Source of the DNA: Distichodus sexfasciatus
Lineage: Eukaryota > Chordata > Actinopteri > Characiformes > Distichodontidae
Length of the DNA: 64,000 bases
Assembly: GCA_032718565.1 (NCBI GenBank)
Contig: JAVGVS010000001.1
Coordinates: forward strand, 6,050,495-6,114,494
Direction: 5' to 3'
A program made the position numbers and the translations under genes. Below the pieces are notes generated by a model, which was not told the DNA's origin, ran no database searches, and saw only the letters and a list, made by a program, of their open reading frames with translations. Numbering within the stretch: position 1 is the first letter of the stretch; each line of letters begins with the position of its first letter. Positions 57,869 through 64,000 of the stretch are shown here, piece after piece.

Positions 57869-60792
57869 AACCTTGTATGAAAAAAATTATCTTATTCCTT
57901 ATGATTCCCATTGTCATATATACTATATGATAAATGTTATTTGCGGCAATATAAGTGGGCTAGTGGTGGATAAGGGTTTTGTTTTCGTCAGTTGGTCAGA
58001 AAAACTACACACTACCCAAGTGAAGCAATGCTGATATAATCTCGGCAAATAGCATGCAAGGACTTGCAGACACCCTTTAATATTTGTATATGACCAGTTT
58101 ATAGTCCTAATCACAATAAATCCCTTAGAACACTAACAACTAGACCCAAGTAAACAATTATAAATGATTACCATCAATAACAGTCACTGCACCCAGCAAT
58201 AAAATGATATAATTTTTATTACAGGGTTCTCTTTGTGTAGTTAATAATTCTTTGAAGATTTGCATTCCATCCCCATAGATTTTTCTTGTCAAGTCCGTCT
58301 CAGAGGCCAAAATGATTTAAGCCTTTTAATGAATAATCTATATGAAGCTTTTTTAATAGGAGGAAAAGTTTTAGCACAGATCATTTGAATGCATGTTAAT
58401 GCATGGTAATACAGTGAGATAATTGAGAGTAATGTGCTGATATATCAGTTATGTGCATACAGTTGGAGGAGAAAATTCATGACATTGCAGAAGGGATAAA
58501 AAATTGCTTTTGGCTGAATTTCTGTGAGACATCTAACTTAACTCGAAGTCCAGACCTCCCATCCCATGGATGCAAAGAAAGGAGGAGAAACAAGGAGTCA
58601 GTAGGACAAATCTGTCACAGAATATGTAAGAGAAATGGCCATGCCATCAAAAGTAATAACTACAGTGTTGTCCTATAAAATTGACGCAAGCCAAGGTCCC
58701 CTCTCTTTTTGATGCTAGTACCTGCCATATCGTCACAGGTCTCCTGTGAGAGTGCCGAGGCAGTAGCAGTGACGGCTGCGACTCAGTGAAAGCTTCTCAG
58801 CTGAGAAATGTGGGACAGTTCCCATGTTGCTCTATGGGCCCTAAACAGCATACGATGTGATGCATTACTGCATTCCAGAAGCCCAGTATGACTCATGCAT
58901 ATTTGTGTAAGAGACAGTATGAGGATTATATTTAGTGAGCCATATGCAAACACTCTAACCGCAAACTAAAAGTTTTCTCTTGTCATACTATCACGTGCAA
59001 GGTTCATGTGTATTTGAAACCCTTCCTGTCATGGATTATAGCATGTGAAGACTATGATCACAGTGTGTAATGTGTGTTTCATTTTGTTTTGTGTATTTGT
59101 GTCACTATGTCCTTTGATGCAATCGATTGTCCCTCATCTGTCATCTCATCAATATAGTGTGTCTGAGTATTTATAGCACGATTGCTAGGAATGTGTGGAC
59201 TGTGCAACACAAACTTTTGCAGACAGTTTTGACAGTGCTCTAGATGTAGGTGGACCCCCAGCCCCCACTCTGTCCCCACATTAAACAAACTGGTCTATGC
59301 AGCCTCTGACAAACAATGCATTGTTCCCTCATGGGGAATAGCTCTAATAGCCATTGTCTAACATTGTGAATGCTGTAGAATGTGACAGAGATGGACAGGC
59401 TTTGATTAACACAATAGCACCTGCTCATTTTAATTCTTTGCTCTCAGCACCAGCATGAATTGCTGTTCATGTGTTTTTTTGCTGTTCTGCTCTTTATATA
59501 TGAATAAAATGCAGTTAGTTAGTTTTTAGTTGAGGTTTGGTGAATTTTGTCATCTGTATTCTTCAGCCTTGGCTCTTTCATGTTGCTGATTCATATGTGA
59601 TTCTAAATATAGACGCTGCACCAAAAAAAGAATGGAGGGGCAATCCTTCTCTGAAGGAGTTTTTTGTCTTTTATAACACACATTCAGTGCGTCTGTGATC
59701 ACTGTGTGGAGCTGAGTGTAAATTATTAAGGCAGCGGTAGAGCCCTCATAAATTAGGAATGGCTAAGTCTTTAGGGTGAGGTGATGGTTGTGCTGCTTCC
59801 TCATGGCCACATGTGCACCCGCTGTGCTCCCTAATGGACCGACTCAGCCCCAGGGACATCAATTCCTCATCCTTTATCACCTGGCCTCACCGCCTTGGTA
59901 CAATAGGCTGCAGTATAAAGACTGAATGACTGATCTGCACGATCTGCAGATTCTCCATTAAATACAGATCACTTTAAGGATGATTCATGTGTTTGCGTGT
60001 TTTGCATGTTTGCATAAGTACTGCTGTGAAGCTAAAAGCCTTGATTTGGGCTTAAAAATCCAGTGTAGACACCTTTTGTGTCTGTTCATTGCAGATCCTT
60101 GTAAACAGTCTTTTTAACTGAGACCCAGAAGAAATCTGATAGGGCCCTTTGGTGTGTTTATCCATGATGGATGTGTTTATTGCATCATGAATGGATAATG
60201 AGGTGTATTAAACTGAAAGGTCTGTACAACTGAGGGAGCCTCTAACTGCGTCATGCACATTTAGAGACTACTGGTTTGTGTTGACTAGGCTCTACGGTGT
60301 CAAGTAAATGATATCGTGTCTTTGCCCACCTCTCAACTCTCAGCTGTTTCCCCTTTAATTGTGTTTGTCTCAGCTCTTTTTCTGACTCAGTATAAACTCA
60401 GATCTGGTTCTTTCTTGTTCTTTGTTGCCTTCAAGTTCCGTGTGCTTTCACTGCCTTTTGCTTCATTCTCTACAAGACATCCCCCTTGTACCCTTGGTTT
60501 TGTTTTCAAGTAAAGTTGTAGGTTTACAGTGTTTCTTCTAGGTTTACAGCTTTGGGGAGCGAGGTTAGGATTAAGGTTAGGGTTAGACGGACACAGACAC
60601 AAACAGTTAAAGGAATAATTATGTTCTTTTTATAACAATTATCCCATAGTGTTCAGCTTTTGTCACTGCAGTGTGTCTTTTCAGAGTGTCTTGATATGGG
60701 AAGTTGCAGATATTTTTGTCTGCTTTTAAGGTGGTTGATATGACATATTTTCATGCTGTCCACATACTGTCGACTGATGGGACTGTGCTCAC
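57869..60792. other. Intergenic DNA, no gene recognised
   Basis: AT-rich DNA with short TTAGGG-like words at about 60566-60590. No recognisable domains in the small ORFs. Confidence 0.4.
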
Positions 60793-60800
60793 CTGTGTGT

Positions 60801-60832
<32 letters not shown>
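60793..60832. repeat. (GT)n microsatellite
   Basis: An almost pure GT run of about 40 bases with one TATG interruption. Confidence 0.97.
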
Positions 60833-60836
<4 letters not shown>

Positions 60837-61157
60837 ACGCGGGCATGCGCGCATCAGGGCTGAACTGTTGCAGAGAAGGATTGCATGACCATTTAGCAAC
60901 AGAAATGACATACCATCGTGTAAATAAGATAAATAGCATAAAGCTATTTAGTTTGTTTAATAAAAGGACAAGGTATGGCTTCTGTTGTGATCTGGCGCTA
61001 AATAAAATTACATAAAACAAACTTGACCTTAAAGGAGGGCGGGGGTGCTGTTGGGGGGGTGGGGCTAATATAATGGTACAGGACCACTATGTTATGTCAT
61101 GCTCTTGGACCCTCGCCTCTTCTCCAACCTCACCAAGCATGACACTATGTGTTGAGT

Positions 61158-61260
61158 AGTTTATCAGTAACAAAGCTACTTTTAATATGCTGCAGCTTTA
61201 AAAGTAACTACTTTTTAAAAACTACTTTACAAATGGTGAGGTAGCGTAGCAAAACACTAT
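61158..61260. mobile_element. TAGCTAC-type MITE fragment
   Basis: GAGTAGTTTATCAGTAACAAAG, AGCTACTTTTAATATGC and AAAAGTAACTACTTTTTAAA resemble the interior of the hAT-like MITE at 40752 and the relics at 27850. No ends are preserved. Confidence 0.4.
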
Positions 61261-62133
61261 ATCATTACAAAAGAAAATAAGGTTTTTCTCTCTTTACAAA
61301 GGTTTTCAAATATCAGGTTTGGGTTAAATTGGCAGAAGTGGCTTTTGCGTAACAGTGCGCTCTTGGCGTCTGTGAGATGGAGACAGAGGATGGTGTTCGC
61401 CTTGCCAAAAATAGAAGCAGATATCCATGGCCATTCCATGTTCTTGTTACTCAATTAAAACCTGCTGCTGAATACCTCTGGTTTTGTTACTGTGGTGCAT
61501 CACTGACCACTTACTGAGGCAAAAAAGGCCTCAATCAGTTCTGTCAGATCCAGACATTCTACACCTCAGTTTATGACAGCTTGACAGGCTCAGCTGATGA
61601 CTGTTTCACACTTGGCCCAAGCTGCTTGCTTTCTGTCTGCGGGTGTGAGTGGGGCGCATGTGTGCGCGCTGAGAGAGGATTAGCCACCCCCATATGGCTT
61701 GGCTATGCCAGCCTCACACAGCATACTGTAATTATACGGCACAGGCAATACACTTTCAATGTTGTCCCATGGGAACCCAGCGGAATGATGCAGTCCTGCA
61801 GTACGTTCCTGTAGTGAAAATAGTCTTTGGATTCCAGAATATAACCTCTCTCTTTCTCTGTCTGTATGTTCCGATCTATTTTTGTATCTTTGTATCTATC
61901 TGTTTGTGCACGCATGCATGTGTGTGCAAAATGCACAATACAGTATAGCTTAGAGTTTATATTTATATGTTTATAAATGTTTATTGTGGCTCTTTGTACT
62001 TGAAAGATAATCTGGTTTTACTGTATAAATGCATAGAGCTGACAAAGTAAATTTTGTCTTTGACTAATTTCTAAATAACCCACAGGTTATTGTGTATGTG
62101 TGTCTGTGCAAGCTTAATATCCTGGTACTATCA
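61261..62133. other. Intergenic DNA, no gene recognised
   Basis: Non-coding DNA. The small ORFs here, including the overlapping pair near 61581-61948, show no recognisable domain. Confidence 0.4.
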
Positions 62134-62379
62134 GGGCAGTTGATAGTGTGGTCAGGGCATTTGCCCCAAGATTGGAAGGTCGCAGATATGAATCCTGGGC
62201 CACTAAAGGTACTACTGAGGTACTCATGAGCAAGGTACCGTCCCCAAGCACTGCTCCCTGGGAGCTGCTCATGTCATCTGCCCACTGCTCCTTCACAGAG
62301 GGGTCAAATGCAGAGGTCACATTTCGTGCTGTGCAGTGGTGTGTTCACAAAGACAAAAAGTCACTCACTTTTACTTAAA
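62134..62379 (+). mobile_element. tRNA-derived SINE (family B), near full length
   Basis: The head is GGGCAGTTGATAGTGTGGTCAGG (eroded A-box) followed by AGGTCGCAGATATGAATCC (B-box-like). The body has ACTGAGGTACTCATGAGCAAGG and CACTGCTCCCTGGGAGC, and the 3' part matches 57745-57868. The tail is CACTCACTTTTACTTAAA. The ORFs on both strands are not genes. Confidence 0.82.
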
Positions 62380-64000
62380 TGTATTTTGTTGGACAGTTGC
62401 ATTTTCCATTAGATTTAATGTCAGAGTGGCCTTGTCTGTTTCATTATGTAATGTGAAATAAGCAGGATATATGTTCCAGTTTAACATTATTTATTCATTA
62501 AGCTCAGAATAGCAGCCTAGGTGTGCTGGGAAAGTAGCTAATTTATAGAATGAGGTGTCATTGCATCATTGTTAGTCTGTCTGATTAAATGAGGTCAAAA
62601 TGAAACTGAATGAAACATTAAAGAAGTGCAAGTTTGGCAAAAAGAAGAAGACAGCACCACTCCCTTTTCAGGACAGTGCTGTATGTGCCCATGATTAGAT
62701 TCTTATATTAATTTTTAGAGTTTCATAGGTTTGTCTCATAGTAAAGATTACAGACATTAAAAACAAGGATTCCCCCGGTGGCAGAGCAGGTGGGGGTGAG
62801 AGAGGGCGGATGTGTCTAGGAGGTCCTTTTGGACAGCCTTGTGTTTCTGTGGTTCCCATGCCAACAGCGAGCAGAGCGGCGTTTGGAGCATGCTCAGTGT
62901 GCACCTCTCTGCTGTAACAATAGCAGAGGGAGCTGAGAGGACTCACATGCTGATCTCACACCGGAGTGGAACAGACCTCACGGCTCGCTCTCCTCATCAC
63001 TGCGTTTGCTTCTGGGGCTTTCTTCTGGCGCCGCTTTGCATTTTACTGCGCTATTTGCCTGGACGGCGTGCTGAATAGGTAAATGGGCTGAGATAGCTGT
63101 TATTTTCATGATACTTAAGTTTGAACTTTAGAAACAGTTTTTATAACTTAGTCATATTTTTTGTATTTTGTGTTTCTTAATTGAATGGTGGTATTCAAGG
63201 CATTTCTTGACTTCTTTTCCATTTTATTCATAACAGTGTTTACATTGAGTAATATTTACATGATTTTCATAGCACCTAAAGTAACACAAGTACATTGTTT
63301 GCATTTTGCTGTCCATATCCATATATGATCTAGGCCAACATAGGACTAGGTACCTGAAGAGAAGAATAGAGTTTGTAATAAAAATAGACAGAGAAGCAGA
63401 AGGAGGCAGACAGACAGCGGGGGGGAAAGAGAAAGAGAGAGGAGGTGAATATGAGTACACTCATTGAGCATTGTCACACGATCCCTCAGTTGCGAGTTGT
63501 GCGGTCATGCCTCACTGACCCACTCCCGTGTTGTCGTGACGATGGGGGTGAGGGGTCAGGTTGTTCAACGTATCTAGACCACTGTTCTAGTTTTCGGATT
63601 GACCCACTCTGTTGCAGTCCCATCTTACACTATGCCGAACGTTGTTTTGCTGGAGAGCTGCTGCTTTGCTCTAAAAAATGACCCATTGATTTATGTGTTT
63701 GTGTGCTGGAGTAGATCTGGATCTCATGGGCGGTGTGGCCGCTCCCGCTCCAGTGTGGTCGGGGGAGTGTCTGCACACGTGGGCAAAAAAAGAGAGAGAA
63801 AAAATGTCCCGGTCCTCTCAGAGGCAGAATGCTCTCAATATTTCATCCTGTGAGACAGAGGATAGAAAGAGAAAGGGGCGGGCAGGAGAGAGTGTCTCAG
63901 TTCACAGGAAATTGGAAAATAAATTGAGGTGACAAGCAGATCCGCATAGTGGTGGATCAGGATAGCACTTGGACTAAGAGGAAGGTTTGGGTGGGCTTCC
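62380..64000. other. Intergenic or upstream region, GC-richer toward the end
   Basis: From about 62770 the sequence is less AT-rich. A possible exon end AATAG|GTAAAT lies at 63078/63079, and GC-richer sequence continues at 63480-63790. It may approach the next gene, but no recognisable protein sequence is present in any frame. GA-rich tracts occur near 63410-63445 and 63785-63885. Confidence 0.35.

Noticed and set aside
57672..58034. 120-codon plus-strand ORF
   Set aside because: It runs through a family B SINE fragment, so it is translated repeat sequence.

Overview
The window is vertebrate nuclear DNA, almost certainly from a ray-finned (teleost) fish. The evidence is a three-exon GIRK1 (Kir3.1, kcnj3) gene with vertebrate intron positions and GT-AG junctions, set in AT-rich non-coding DNA with many fish-type repeats: Tc1/mariner, PIF-Harbinger, hAT-like MITEs, tRNA-derived SINEs and long CT/GT/ATT microsatellites. 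The SINE and repeat types suggest an otophysan (catfish, characin or knifefish group), but that is only an inference. There are no operons, prokaryotic genes or CRISPR arrays.

Layout. 1-5.7 kb: upstream intergenic DNA with a complete non-autonomous hAT-type element (835-1917, perfect 8-bp target duplication) and a complete tRNA-derived SINE (3508-3820, 11/12 target duplication). 5.74-6.43 kb: CpG-rich kcnj3 promoter and 5' UTR. 6434-7111, 8183-8399 and 28459-29054: the three coding exons of kcnj3 on the + strand (496 residues). Intron 1 is 1.07 kb and carries a SINE relic. Intron 2 is 20 kb and carries SINEs, a degenerate TTAGGG-like minisatellite with an embedded palindromic MITE, and several MITE relics. 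29.06-42 kb: 3' UTR, then intergenic DNA with a perfect 13-bp hairpin, a pre-miRNA-like hairpin and a small hAT-like MITE with a degraded 8-bp duplication. 41.98-45.88 kb: a transposon cluster, made of a half-length Tc1 copy facing a full-length Tc1 copy in inverted orientation, the latter split by a PIF-Harbinger element that still carries remnants of both its Myb/SANT-like gene and its transposase gene. 46-64 kb: intergenic DNA with microsatellites, SINE copies, a CpG-rich promoter-like patch near 50.3 kb, and a GC-richer stretch near 62.8-63.8 kb that may hold a 5' exon of the next gene.

The only intact protein-coding gene seen is kcnj3. It encodes a subunit of the G-protein-gated inward-rectifier K+ channel that slows excitability in heart and neurons after Gi/o-coupled receptor activation. 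Everything else is repeat-derived, a candidate regulatory sequence or unrecognised. I did not find a convincing new biological system. The best second-look items are the nested and inverted transposon cluster, the two hairpins, the promoter-like patch near 50.3 kb, and the five-fold LPxKL motif in the GIRK1 C-terminus.
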